DNA of 57,646 nucleotides from an uncultured Prevotella sp. (lineage in GTDB: Bacteria; Bacteroidota; Bacteroidia; Bacteroidales; Bacteroidaceae): contig CAJODF010000005.1 in the NCBI GenBank assembly GCA_905233555.1, positions 48,431 to 106,076 on the forward strand, written 5' to 3'. Shown in pieces: positions 25,693 through 33,555 of the stretch. The translations under genes were made by a program, and so were the position numbers. How positions within the stretch are numbered: position 1 is the first letter of the stretch; each line of letters begins with the position of its first letter. The notes under the pieces are model-generated. The model was not told where the DNA came from. It saw nothing but the letters and a program-made list of their open reading frames with translations, and ran no database searches.

Positions 25693-27288
25693 CTATTTGA
25701 TGAGGTTGCCGAGAATGTCACGTGTCAGTTCCCTGGTGATGGTACGGGTGGCGGCACTGGTGGCATTCTTCACGACTTTCTCTTTAGCCGAGGTCTTCGA
25801 CTTTGTCTTCTTGCCGGAAATCTTATCGCTGACCCAGGTACCGAGGAGCGCAGCCAGGGTGGAGGTCAGGGCCGTCATAATCGCCTTGCCCACCTTACCC
25901 ATCATACCGGTCTTCTTCTTTTCGGCTTTCTCGGCCTTGGCGACCTTGCCTGAGGGCTTCGGAATCTCAATCTCTGCCTGCTGCTCCTGCTCTGCCAGTT
26001 GGCGCTCAGCGTCGGCCATCAGCACCTCGAAGGCACTCTCCCGATCCACAGGCGTATCGTATTTGCCGTAGATACGGCTCTGCTTGATGATGTCAAGACG
26101 CTGTCCTTCGGTGACGGCACCGATCTGCGAGAGTGGGAAGAGGATCTTGGCACGCTCCACCACCGAGGGGGCACCCTTCTCGTCGAGGAAACTGACGAGC
26201 GCCTCACCGGTCTCGAGGTTCATAATTGCCTCGTCGGTCTTGAAGGCGGGGTTGGTGCGGAAGGTGTCGGCAGCGGTCTTCACGGCCTTCTGGTCCTTCG
26301 GCGTATAGGCTCTTAAGGCATGCTGCACACGGTTACCGAGTTGTCCGAGAATATTTTCAGGGATATCCGCCGGACTCTGGGTGATGAAGTAGATACCCAC
26401 ACCCTTCGAACGGATCAGGCGGATCACCTGTTCAATCTTGTCGAGCAGGGCCTTCGACGTGTCCGTGAAGAGCATGTGTGCCTCGTCGAAGAAGAACACG
26501 AGTTTCGGCAACTCCAGATCACCTACTTCCGGCAGGGTGGAGTAGAGTTCGCTCATCAGCCACAGCAGGAAGGTGGAGTAGAGTTTCGGCTGCTCCATCA
26601 GTTTGTCGGCGGCCAGCACGTTCATCACACCCTTGCCACCCTCGCTCTGCATCAGGTCGTAGATATCGAACGATGGCTCACCGAAGAACTTGTCGGCACC
26701 CTGGGCTTCCAACTGCAACAGTGCACGCTGGATGGAACCCACGGTCATACTTGTCACCGTTCCGTATTTGGTCCTGTATTCCTTGGCATGCTGCGACACC
26801 CAGTCGAGCATCGCCCTGAGGTCCTTGACATCGATGAGTTGCAGGCCGCGCTCGTCGGCAATGCGGAACACGATGGTGAGCACACCTGCCTGCGTCTCGT
26901 TGAGTTGCATCAGGCGCGACAGCAACAGCGGTCCCATCTGCGAGATAGTGGCACGCATGGGATGTCCCTGTTCGCCGAACACGTCGAAGAATCTCACGGG
27001 ACAAGCCTGGAACTCGGGGTTCTCAATACCGAACTCCGGCAGACGCTTCTCGATGAATCCACTGAGCCGTCCCACCTGCGAGATACCGCTGAGGTCGCCC
27101 TTCATGTCGGCCATGAAACAGGGCACGCCAGCCTGGCAGAACGTCTCTGCCATCACTTGCAGGGTGACGGTCTTACCTGTACCTGTGGCTCCCGCAATGA
27201 GTCCGTGGCGGTTGGCCATCTTACCTGTAATACTGAGCGCTCCGTTGGCGCAATGGGCGATATACAGCCCCCTCTCTTTGTCAAGCAT
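25693..27288 (-). CDS. HerA-like ATPase (DUF853)
   Basis: 531 residues. Walker A is GATGTGKT at 33-40, Walker B is [13 protein letters not shown], and a sensor-like [20 protein letters not shown] follows. The C-terminal 100 residues are Lys/Ala-rich and contain a possible membrane-associated stretch. DUF853 proteins are relatives of the HerA/FtsK hexameric translocases, cytoplasmic pumps for DNA or protein. The start follows the response regulator stop by 3 nt, so the two are one operon, an unusual pairing. Confidence 0.87.
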   Translation of the reverse strand: MLDKERGLYIAHCANGALSITGKMANRHGLIAGATGTGKTVTLQVMAETFCQAGVPCFMADMKGDLSGISQVGRLSGFIEKRLPEFGIENPEFQACPVRFFDVFGEQGHPMRATISQMGPLLLSRLMQLNETQAGVLTIVFRIADERGLQLIDVKDLRAMLDWVSQHAKEYRTKYGTVTSMTVGSIQRALLQLEAQGADKFFGEPSFDIYDLMQSEGGKGVMNVLAADKLMEQPKLYSTFLLWLMSELYSTLPEVGDLELPKLVFFFDEAHMLFTDTSKALLDKIEQVIRLIRSKGVGIYFITQSPADIPENILGQLGNRVQHALRAYTPKDQKAVKTAADTFRTNPAFKTDEAIMNLETGEALVSFLDEKGAPSVVERAKILFPLSQIGAVTEGQRLDIIKQSRIYGKYDTPVDRESAFEVLMADAERQLAEQEQQAEIEIPKPSGKVAKAEKAEKKKTGMMGKVGKAIMTALTSTLAALLGTWVSDKISGKKTKSKTSAKEKVVKNATSAATRTITRELTRDILGNLIK

Positions 27289-27291
27289 AAC

Positions 27292-27651
27292 TTATTCTTG
27301 TCCGATTAGTTTCGCAATGGTTTTAAGGCAGGTGTCGCTGCTGATGGGCTTCGGCAGAAACTCGTTGCATCCGGCCTCGAACGCCAACTGGCGGTCGCTG
27401 TCGAAAGCATTGGCGGTCAGGGCGATGATGGGGAGGTCGGGATGCTTCTCCTTGATCAGTTTGGTGGCTTCCATACCGTCCATCACGGGCATCTTGATGT
27501 CCATCAGGATAAGGTCATAGTCGCTTTTATCTACCATTTCAACAGCCTCTTTCCCGTTGTGGGCACGATCATACTCGTAGAACTTCTTCAAGATATACGT
27601 CATCAGGATGAAGTTGCTGTCATTGTCCTCTGCAATTAAAATCTTCTTCAT
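27292..27651 (-). CDS. Single-domain response regulator
   Basis: 119 residues, a receiver domain with no output domain. The acidic pocket is ED at 8-9, the phospho-acceptor is Asp51 in LILMDIKMP, and Thr79 and Lys101 complete the switch. CheY-like proteins of this kind pass a phosphoryl group between proteins or act by binding. No kinase is adjacent; the orphan kinase at 1506 is a possible but untested partner. The -7 box TAATTTTG (27684-27677, minus) is 25 nt upstream. Confidence 0.92.
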   Translation of the reverse strand: MKKILIAEDNDSNFILMTYILKKFYEYDRAHNGKEAVEMVDKSDYDLILMDIKMPVMDGMEATKLIKEKHPDLPIIALTANAFDSDRQLAFEAGCNEFLPKPISSDTCLKTIAKLIGQE

Positions 27652-27676
27652 ATCTTACCAAAATATTAATAATTCA

Positions 27677-27735
27677 CAAAATTACATCTTTTCTCCGAAA
27701 AAACAAATGATTCAGCGTTTTTTTAACTAATTTTG
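27677..27735. promoter_or_regulatory. Divergent promoter pair for the response regulator and arabinofuranosidase
   Basis: Minus -7 box TAATTTTG (27684-27677) and plus -7 box TAATTTTG (27728-27735) are 43 bp apart, with AT-rich non-heptad DNA between. Confidence 0.55.
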
Positions 27736-27778
27736 CATCAGATTGAAAAAAATCGAATAACTTCTAAACTAAATAACG

Positions 27779-29794
27779 ATGAAATTGAAACATTTTGTAG
27801 GTGCTTTGGCACTGTTTTCGAGCCTTACTATGTCGGCTCAGAGTCACATGATGGAGGTGAACACGAAGAAACTCGGCGCCCCCATCCAACCCACGATGTA
27901 CGGCCTCTTCTTTGAGGACATCAACTATGCTGCCGACGGCGGCCTGTATGGCGAATTAATCAAGAACCGCTCCTTCGAGTTCCCCGACCGCCTGATGGGG
28001 TGGGAGGCCTTCGGCAACTTCGAGGTCGAGGACGACGGACCCTTCGAGCGTTGTCCCCATTACGTGAAGTTGCGCTATCCCGGTCATAAGGAGCGCCGTT
28101 CCGGCCTGAGCAACAATGGCTACTTCGGCATCGGCCTGCATCAGGGCGAGGACTACCGCTTCTCCGTCTGGGCCCGTGCACCCCATGGCACTGCGCAGAT
28201 CATCGTGCAGTTCATCGACCGTGCCACGATGGAGGAGCATCAGGAGTTTGCCGAAACCAAACTCACCGTCAACTCCCCCGTGTGGAAACAGTACGAGGTC
28301 GTCATGAAGTCACCCCGTACCATCGCCAAGGCACAGTTGCGCATCTTCCTCGACGGTAAGAACGGCGTCGATCTGGAGCACGTCAGCCTCTTCCCCGTCA
28401 ATACCTTCAAGAACCGCAAGAACGGCATGCGTCGCGACCTGGCTCAGGCCTTGGCCGACGAGCACCCGGGCCTGCTCCGCTTCCCCGGCGGCTGTATCGT
28501 CGAGGGTGTCGATCTGGCGACCCGCTATCAGTGGAAGAACACCATCGGCCCCGTCGAGAACCGTCCGCTGAACGAGAACCGCTGGGAATACACCTTCCCC
28601 TATCGTTTCTATCCCGACTATTTCCAGTCCTACGGTCTCGGCTTCTTCGAGTTCTTCCAACTCTCCGAGGATATCGGTGCCGAGCCCCTGCCCGTGCTCA
28701 ACGTCGGTATGGCCTGTCAGTTCCAGAACTGGGACGACGATACGGCCCACGTACCCTACGACCAGTTACAGCCCTACATCCAGGACTGCCTCGACCTTAT
28801 CGAGTTTGCCAACGGCCCTGCCGACAGCGAGTGGGGTAGCAAACGAGCCGAGATGGGCCATCCCGAACCCTTTAACATGAAGTTCATCGGTGTGGGCAAC
28901 GAGCAGTGGGACGACCTCTTCTTCCGTCGCCTGGAGCCCTTTGTGGCAGCCATCAAGGCCAAGTATCCCAACATCCAGATTGTCGGCACCAGCGGCCCCG
29001 ACTCCGAAGGCGCCATGTTCGAGAAGGGCTGGGAGGCGATGAAGCGCCTGAAGGCCGACCTCGTCGATGAGCACTTCTACCGTCCTGAGTCGTGGTTCCT
29101 CGGCAATGCCGCCGGTAAGGAGAAGTACGGTGAGTATTGCGGAGCCCTCCGTTATGAGCATTACGACCGCAAGGGCCCGAAGGTCTTTGCCGGCGAGTAC
29201 GCCTGTCACGGTGCCAACGGCAAGAAGTGGAACCACTACGAGGCCTCCATCCTCGAAGCCGCCTTCATGACCGATCTGGAGCGCAATGCCGACGTGGTCT
29301 ATATGACCGCCTATGCGCCCCTCTTCGCCCATGTCGAGGGCTGGCAGTGGCGTCCCGACCTCATCTGGTACGACAACCTCCGTATGTTCAAGTCGTGCAG
29401 TTACTACGTCCAGCAGATGTACGCCGCCAACAAGGGTACCAACGTCCTGAAGATGACGATGGACAAGCAGCCCGTTGCCGGTCAGGAGGGACAGGACGGC
29501 CTCTTCGCCTCCGCCGTCTTCGATGCAAATACAAGCGAGGTCATCATCAAGGTCATCAACACCTCCCGCCAGCCGCAGCCCGTCAGCATCCAGTTGACAG
29601 GCATGAAGGGCTCTCGTACCGCTGAGACCATCACCCTCTCTCACAACGGCATGGATGATGAGAATACCCTCGACCGCCCCGACCGCATCACGCCTCAGAA
29701 CGGCACCCTTCTCCTCGATGCCGGCAAGGGCTCCACCCTGCTCCTCGACGACATCCCCCCCATGACCTTCCGACTCTACAAGGTCAAGAAATAA
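27779..29794 (+). CDS. Alpha-L-arabinofuranosidase (GH51)
   Basis: 671 residues. A signal peptide (MKLKHFVGALALFSSLTMSAQ) is followed by a carbohydrate-binding-like sandwich and the GH51 barrel. The acid/base Glu375 is in GVGNEQW and the nucleophile Glu473 in FAGEYACHG. It releases arabinose side chains from arabinoxylan or arabinan, probably in the periplasm. Third codon positions are overwhelmingly C or G, much more than in dnaG or the kinase, which suggests high expression or a different history. A strong terminator follows the stop. Confidence 0.95.
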   Translation: MKLKHFVGALALFSSLTMSAQSHMMEVNTKKLGAPIQPTMYGLFFEDINYAADGGLYGELIKNRSFEFPDRLMGWEAFGNFEVEDDGPFERCPHYVKLRYPGHKERRSGLSNNGYFGIGLHQGEDYRFSVWARAPHGTAQIIVQFIDRATMEEHQEFAETKLTVNSPVWKQYEVVMKSPRTIAKAQLRIFLDGKNGVDLEHVSLFPVNTFKNRKNGMRRDLAQALADEHPGLLRFPGGCIVEGVDLATRYQWKNTIGPVENRPLNENRWEYTFPYRFYPDYFQSYGLGFFEFFQLSEDIGAEPLPVLNVGMACQFQNWDDDTAHVPYDQLQPYIQDCLDLIEFANGPADSEWGSKRAEMGHPEPFNMKFIGVGNEQWDDLFFRRLEPFVAAIKAKYPNIQIVGTSGPDSEGAMFEKGWEAMKRLKADLVDEHFYRPESWFLGNAAGKEKYGEYCGALRYEHYDRKGPKVFAGEYACHGANGKKWNHYEASILEAAFMTDLERNADVVYMTAYAPLFAHVEGWQWRPDLIWYDNLRMFKSCSYYVQQMYAANKGTNVLKMTMDKQPVAGQEGQDGLFASAVFDANTSEVIIKVINTSRQPQPVSIQLTGMKGSRTAETITLSHNGMDDENTLDRPDRITPQNGTLLLDAGKGSTLLLDDIPPMTFRLYKVKK

Positions 29795-29798
29795 CACC

Positions 29799-29834
29799 AA
29801 GTAGGGCTGGCAATCAAGCCAGCCCTACTTTATT
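29799..29834. terminator. Terminator after the arabinofuranosidase gene
   Basis: AAGTAGGGCTGGC (29799-29811) pairs perfectly with GCCAGCCCTACTT (29818-29830), loop AATCAA. Confidence 0.85.
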
Positions 29835-29949
29835 ATCTGCAGTCGAAGAGGATTTTCCTGCGATTTTCTTTCGGACGGACGGCGAAGTGGATCCAGTACG
29901 TCGAGCCACGCTTCTCGTGGATCAACTCGTCCAGTTCCCAGCCGTCATC
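29833..29949 (-). pseudogene. C-terminal remnant of a peptidase-like gene
   Basis: On the minus strand, 38 codons read DDGWELDELIHEKRGSTY, then WIHFAVRPKENRRKILFDCR and stop TAA (29835-29833). The pattern DELIxE...WIHF...NRRK resembles the end of phage-type M15 peptidases (cell-wall endopeptidases); this is a recollection of the family pattern, not a search result. Upstream the frame enters the 11-nt repeat array and meets TGA and TAG, so no full gene exists. It looks like the tail of a gene destroyed when the array expanded or was inserted. Confidence 0.4.
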
Positions 29950-30245
29950 CAATCGTGCTCCAGTCGTTACCCAATTGCCCTCCAATTGCCCTCCAATTGC
30001 CCTCCAATCGTGCTCAAATCGTGCTCAAATCGTGCTCTAATCGCTCTCCAATCGTACTCCACTCCCTCTCCACTCCTTCTCTACCCTCTCTCTAATTCTG
30101 AATCGGAGAGGAAGTGGAGAGGAAGTGGAGAGGAAGTGGAGAGGAATCGGAGCAAGGGTAGAGGGCAATCGGAGCACGATTGGATGAAAAATGGATAACG
30201 GCCGGATGACGATTGGATAAAAATCGGAACAAGAACGGAACAGAA
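29949..30245. repeat. Undecamer array: 27 phase-locked 11-nt units in two opposed arms
   Basis: Left arm, 14 units at 29949-30102, consensus CCAATCGTGCT (e.g. CCAATTGCCCT three times at 29971-30003, CAAATCGTGCT twice at 30015-30036). Right arm, 13 units at 30103-30245, consensus TYGGAKSACGA, the reverse complement of the left unit (e.g. GTGGAGAGGAA three times at 30114-30146). The two arms can fold on each other around 30100. Reading frames through it are low-complexity Ser/Pro/Arg peptides and are not credible genes. Confidence 0.85.
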
Positions 30246-30347
30246 ACTCAGAGAATTCAAGTACACAATGGGGTCTGGAACTATTGTTTACTGACGGCCA
30301 TCTCGACCACGAGTTGCATGGGACGCGGCCCCCTCTTCTAGGGGAGT
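30246..30347. other. Non-coding remainder of the 703-bp gene-poor gap
   Basis: No gene seen. A short minus-strand frame reading PMQLVVEMAVSKQ then stop (from about 30322 to 30281) may be another gene tail. CCCCT/AGGGG around 30330-30344 forms a small hairpin. Confidence 0.3.
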
Positions 30348-30430
30348 GATAAGTGAAAAGTGAACTTTCCGATTAAGTGAGAGCCATGCAAGTATGCTTG
30401 CAAATGGCCGAGCGTGAGGAAAGTCGATGA
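30348..30430 (+). repeat. Structured repeat element, copy 2
   Basis: Heptads GATAAGT and GAAAAGT (30348-61) precede P1 ACTTTCC (30364-70) / GGAAAAGT (30418-25, one bulged A). The constant strand GATTAAGTGAGA is at 30371-82, P2 GCCAT (30383-87) / ATGGC (30404-08) with inner GCAAG/CTTGC, and the constant strand CGAGCGTGA at 30409-17. P1 and P2 differ in sequence from copies 1 and 3 but still pair. It lies between two converging genes. Confidence 0.7.
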
Positions 30431-30448
30431 AGTCAAAAGTAAAAAGGG

Positions 30449-30479
30449 CCTGTCGAAAAAAAACGGCAGGCTCTTTTTT
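30449..30479. terminator. Terminator next to structured element copy 2
   Basis: GCCTGTCG (30449-56) and CGGCAGGC (30465-72) pair around an A8 loop, followed by TCTTTTTT. It lies between the rightward arabinofuranosidase side and the leftward AAA ATPase. Confidence 0.7.
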
Positions 30480-30497
30480 GAGATTTTTGCGGAAACA

Positions 30498-31766
30498 TCA
30501 TGCCGTCTCCCAGTAACTCTGGCACCACTTATAGTAGGGAACGACTTGTATCGTCTTCCCATCTTTCTCCATGACGCCTTCCTGATCCCAGGTTATGATC
30601 AAGAGGTCATCACATTTCAGTTCATCGGCACATTCGATGATACTGTCAATCTCACGCTTTTCTGTCTTCTTGCCACTCATGTCGTAGCATACCTGAATCA
30701 ACTGTTTGACATGGAATTTCTCGCGGACAACAAAATCCGTCTCACGATTATTACGTGACCGATAGTAGAAGATATTGTCGCCGACTTTGTTGTTTCTTCT
30801 CAGCAGTTCCAGAAATACAAGGTTTTCCAATAGTCTGCCTTTGTTCTCCGATGTCTGGAAGGCGTTCGATGCCAGGAAACCGTTGTCAACGACATAAATC
30901 TTCTGAGGTGCCTTCTGCATGAGTTTCAGTTTATTGTTGTACCTGGGCAAATAGAAGAAGATATATGTCTGTTGGAGATAGTCGCAGAACTTCTGCAGCG
31001 TGGATTTACTTGAAAAATTCAGCTCTTCCTTCAGCGACGTATAAGTGAACTCATTACAGAACATACTTACAAGGTAGGTGGCCAGTTGATACAGTTCCGT
31101 GGTTTTCCGGATCTTATATCGTTTCGCGATATCCTTCAGAACAATGGAATCAAAAAGTGAACTGAGGTAACTCTCCGTAATCTCCCTACTGTTGATGATC
31201 TCCGGATAACCGCCATAGTGCATATAGTCTTCGACCTGAAGCATAAGACTGGCCCTTTCGTCGGGTAGTTCCGCTGTCCAACCTTGCTGTTTAAATCTGA
31301 AACACTCGGTCAGCGAGAAGGGAAGTACCTCTATTTCCAAATAACGACCTGTCAGGACTGTTCCCATCTCACTTGACAGTAGTTTGGCATTGGAACCGGT
31401 TATCAGCAGATTAATGTCACGCCGGTACAACTTAGAGACCCATAAATCCCAGTGTTCCAAGTTTTGAATCTCATCCAGCAGCAAGTAGTCGAAGCCAGGA
31501 TAGACTTCTGCAAGTGCCTGCATTACGGCATCCTCATTGAATTTTTCCAAAAGTTGCTCATCATCGAAATTCAGATAGGCGAAGTTTTTACCCTTTAAGA
31601 GCAAAAGTGTAAGTACAGACTTGCCAGCCCGTCTGGGGCCTGTTATCAGTTTGATAAGTGGTGAAGGTATGAACTTCTCTGCTTCAGTCTGATGGTCACG
31701 AAAGAGATAGGCTTTTTCCAATAGCCCATCACGTTCTTTACGCTGTGAAAGTACAATTTCCCTCAT
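30498..31766 (-). CDS. AAA ATPase with DUF4143 domain
   Basis: 422 residues. An AAA_14 domain has Walker A GPRRAGKS at 43-50 and Walker B DYLLLDEIQN. A C-terminal DUF4143 region follows with a nuclease-like core (FYYRSRNNRETDFVV). These proteins are common in Bacteroidales; their role is unknown, with suggestions of nucleic-acid processing or conflict systems. The -7 box TACTTTTG (31803-31796, minus) overlaps the inverted repeat 31792-31817, suggesting tight control. The C-terminus is near a terminator. Confidence 0.87.
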   Translation of the reverse strand: MREIVLSQRKERDGLLEKAYLFRDHQTEAEKFIPSPLIKLITGPRRAGKSVLTLLLLKGKNFAYLNFDDEQLLEKFNEDAVMQALAEVYPGFDYLLLDEIQNLEHWDLWVSKLYRRDINLLITGSNAKLLSSEMGTVLTGRYLEIEVLPFSLTECFRFKQQGWTAELPDERASLMLQVEDYMHYGGYPEIINSREITESYLSSLFDSIVLKDIAKRYKIRKTTELYQLATYLVSMFCNEFTYTSLKEELNFSSKSTLQKFCDYLQQTYIFFYLPRYNNKLKLMQKAPQKIYVVDNGFLASNAFQTSENKGRLLENLVFLELLRRNNKVGDNIFYYRSRNNRETDFVVREKFHVKQLIQVCYDMSGKKTEKREIDSIIECADELKCDDLLIITWDQEGVMEKDGKTIQVVPYYKWCQSYWETA

Positions 31767-31791
31767 TATTTGAACAATATTTTATTTATAC

Positions 31792-31817
31792 TGGACAAAA
31801 GTAGTTAAATTTGTCCA
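31792..31817. promoter_or_regulatory. Inverted repeat overlapping the AAA ATPase promoter
   Basis: TGGACAAA (31792-99) and TTTGTCCA (31810-17) with a 10-nt spacer. The left arm and spacer contain the minus-strand -7 box (31803-31796), a typical place for a repressor site. Confidence 0.55.
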
Positions 31818-31877
31818 ATAAACAAAACATTTTGGATAAAATCTTCTATGATTTATCATTTTTTAAATAATAATGTG

Positions 31878-31885
31878 TACCTTTG
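31878..31885 (+). promoter_or_regulatory. -7 promoter box upstream of the ECF sigma gene
   Basis: TACCTTTG, followed after 4 nt by an 11-codon frame and after 102 nt by the sigma factor ATG. Confidence 0.55.
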
Positions 31886-31889
31886 CATC

Positions 31890-31925
31890 ATGAAGGATAA
31901 AATCATAACTTTAACATTATTTTAG
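31890..31925 (+). CDS. Possible 11-residue leader peptide
   Basis: ATG at 31890 reads MKDKIITLTLF then TAG (31923-25). It starts right where the transcript from the -7 box at 31878 would begin and ends 62 nt before the sigma gene. It could be a chance frame; its position is the only support. Confidence 0.25.
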   Translation: MKDKIITLTLF

Positions 31926-31987
31926 ACTAATTTCTGAAAGGAATCCGAAATTTTGGGTACTAAGTGGTTGAACAAACTCTTGAAAAA

Positions 31988-32467
31988 ATGAAAGAAATTG
32001 AATTAGAATTTACCAAACTGGTTCGAGAATACCGTAAGACAGTATATACGGTATGCTACTTCTTCTCGAACAACCCCCAAGACGTGGATGACCTTTTCCA
32101 GGAAGTGTTGGTCAACCTCTGGAAGAGTTTTCCGAAGTTCCGTGGCGACAGCAGCCCCAAGACGTGGATATGGCGCGTCAGCCTGAACACCTGCTGCAAT
32201 ATGGAACGAGGCAAGAAGCGGAATGTACCAACCGTGCCGCTGGTCATCGACAAGGAGGTGATGAGTGATTCCGATGAGGGCGGTAAGCAAATCAAGATGC
32301 TGTACGACAGGATCAACCGCCTTGAATTGTTCGACCGTGCTATTATTCTGCTGTGGCTGGAGAGTATGAGGTATGACGAGATTGCCGCCATCGTGGGGCT
32401 CACGCCTGCCGCCGTCACCAGCCGTCTGTTCCGCATCAAGGAACAACTTAAATCAATGTCTCACTAA
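31988..32467 (+). CDS. RNA polymerase sigma factor, ECF family
   Basis: 159 residues. Region 2 has the core DVDDLFQEVLVNLWKSF and the promoter-melting segment SSPKTWIWRVSLNTC. Region 4 has the helix-turn-helix YDEIAAIVGLTPAAVTSRLFR. ATG 31988 (MKEIELEFTKLV) is preferred to GTG 31964, which has no family support. The next gene, 18 nt downstream, encodes a multi-pass membrane protein that may hold the sigma factor in check, since no conventional FecR-like anti-sigma gene is present. Confidence 0.9.
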   Translation: MKEIELEFTKLVREYRKTVYTVCYFFSNNPQDVDDLFQEVLVNLWKSFPKFRGDSSPKTWIWRVSLNTCCNMERGKKRNVPTVPLVIDKEVMSDSDEGGKQIKMLYDRINRLELFDRAIILLWLESMRYDEIAAIVGLTPAAVTSRLFRIKEQLKSMSH

Positions 32468-32485
32468 ATTAAAAATGTAAAAGTT

Positions 32486-33451
32486 ATGAACGAGAATATT
32501 TTAGAACTCCATGAGTTGGATGAACTGAAGGCCGCTTACAACCAGATGGACGAGCGCCTGGAAGGTCAGGAAATTGTGTCGGACGAGCAACTCCGTGTGG
32601 TGATGGGTCGTAGGATGGATTTCATCAAGAAGGATGCCAAGCAACTGGTGTTGATGATGAATCTGGTGTTGTTGCCGTTGATCGCATTCGTAGAGTATTA
32701 CAATGGCCAACTGCACTTGCTGGGCGGCATCGTGCTCGCCGTGGACTGGATCGTGACAATGCTGTTCGGACTGTATCTGATGAGACTGGCAAGTACTGAT
32801 AAGTATTCTACATCGGACGTGAAGACGCTGTGCGAGAAGAATGCGCTCTACCAGAAGTTGACGAAGTGGTTCGTGCCGATCATCATCATGTTTATCCCCG
32901 TCTATTTCTTTGTGAATTATATGGCAGAGGGCCGATGGGGCGTGGGAACCATCCTGTTCTGTCTGTTGACCATTCCTTTGGTGATAGGTTATTTCGCAGG
33001 TAAGTCGTACCGAAATAGCATCATTAAGAGGGAGCACAACGGCATCGATATGGATCCGGCAACGGGCGGACCTGTCAGGATTGGGAAGAAGCACAAGGGC
33101 GTGTTTATCGTGCTGATATGCGCGTATAGTATTCTGACACTGCTTGGTAACATCCCCGCTCTCTTCGGGTTTGCCTACATCGATAATATGACAGACTTGC
33201 TGGTTGTGCTGTACCATGCTGCAGACGTTGCCGTCGCATTTGTCCTGATACTGGCGCTGCTCCACGTGATCGATGTCATCAGGATCCCCCAGGGACTGTT
33301 TTATGCCATCCTCGCCATCGTGGTGCTCATGGCAGTGGTCGTGGTCGTGGCCTCGATGTATCTGAACATTGCTGCATCCGGCAATCCCAACGTGCTGGTA
33401 AGAGTCGTCGGTATGTCGTTCCTGGCCTATTATTTCTACAAGAATGCCTGA
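32486..33451 (+). CDS. Multi-pass membrane protein downstream of the ECF sigma factor
   Basis: 321 residues. A charged N-terminal cytoplasmic segment of about 50 residues precedes two helices (about 56-95), a pair near 128-170 and three to four C-terminal helices (about 205-320). The N-terminal arm could bind the sigma factor, as in membrane anti-sigma proteins, but I see no zinc motif or known domain. The family is unrecognised. The 18-nt spacing to the sigma gene supports co-transcription. Confidence 0.7.
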   Translation: MNENILELHELDELKAAYNQMDERLEGQEIVSDEQLRVVMGRRMDFIKKDAKQLVLMMNLVLLPLIAFVEYYNGQLHLLGGIVLAVDWIVTMLFGLYLMRLASTDKYSTSDVKTLCEKNALYQKLTKWFVPIIIMFIPVYFFVNYMAEGRWGVGTILFCLLTIPLVIGYFAGKSYRNSIIKREHNGIDMDPATGGPVRIGKKHKGVFIVLICAYSILTLLGNIPALFGFAYIDNMTDLLVVLYHAADVAVAFVLILALLHVIDVIRIPQGLFYAILAIVVLMAVVVVVASMYLNIAASGNPNVLVRVVGMSFLAYYFYKNA

Positions 33452-33498
33452 GGTGCGAACTATTGCGAACAGCGAGCAAACTATTGAGAATTGAAATG

Positions 33499-33530
33499 TT
33501 TGGAGGCTTGGGAAATAAGTCTTAATTTTG
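33499..33530 (+). promoter_or_regulatory. Promoter of the thioredoxin-like gene
   Basis: TTTG (33499-33502), 20 nt, TAATTTTG (33523-33530): a full Bacteroidota -33/-7 pair, 25 nt before the ATG at 33556. Confidence 0.65.
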
Positions 33531-33555
33531 CAACCGAATTTAAAACCCAACAGAT

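Noticed and set aside
26320..27309. 329-codon frame opposite the HerA-like gene
   Set aside because: No recognisable domain, and the sense gene is complete with Walker motifs.
28766..29800. 344-codon open frame antisense to the arabinofuranosidase gene
   Set aside because: Its frame is a mirror of the C-ending codon bias of GH51; the translation is low-complexity and the sense gene has catalytic motifs.
29887..30198. 103-codon frame through the undecamer array
   Set aside because: A Ser/Leu then Arg/Glu-rich peptide produced by the repeats; no start-site signals and no family.
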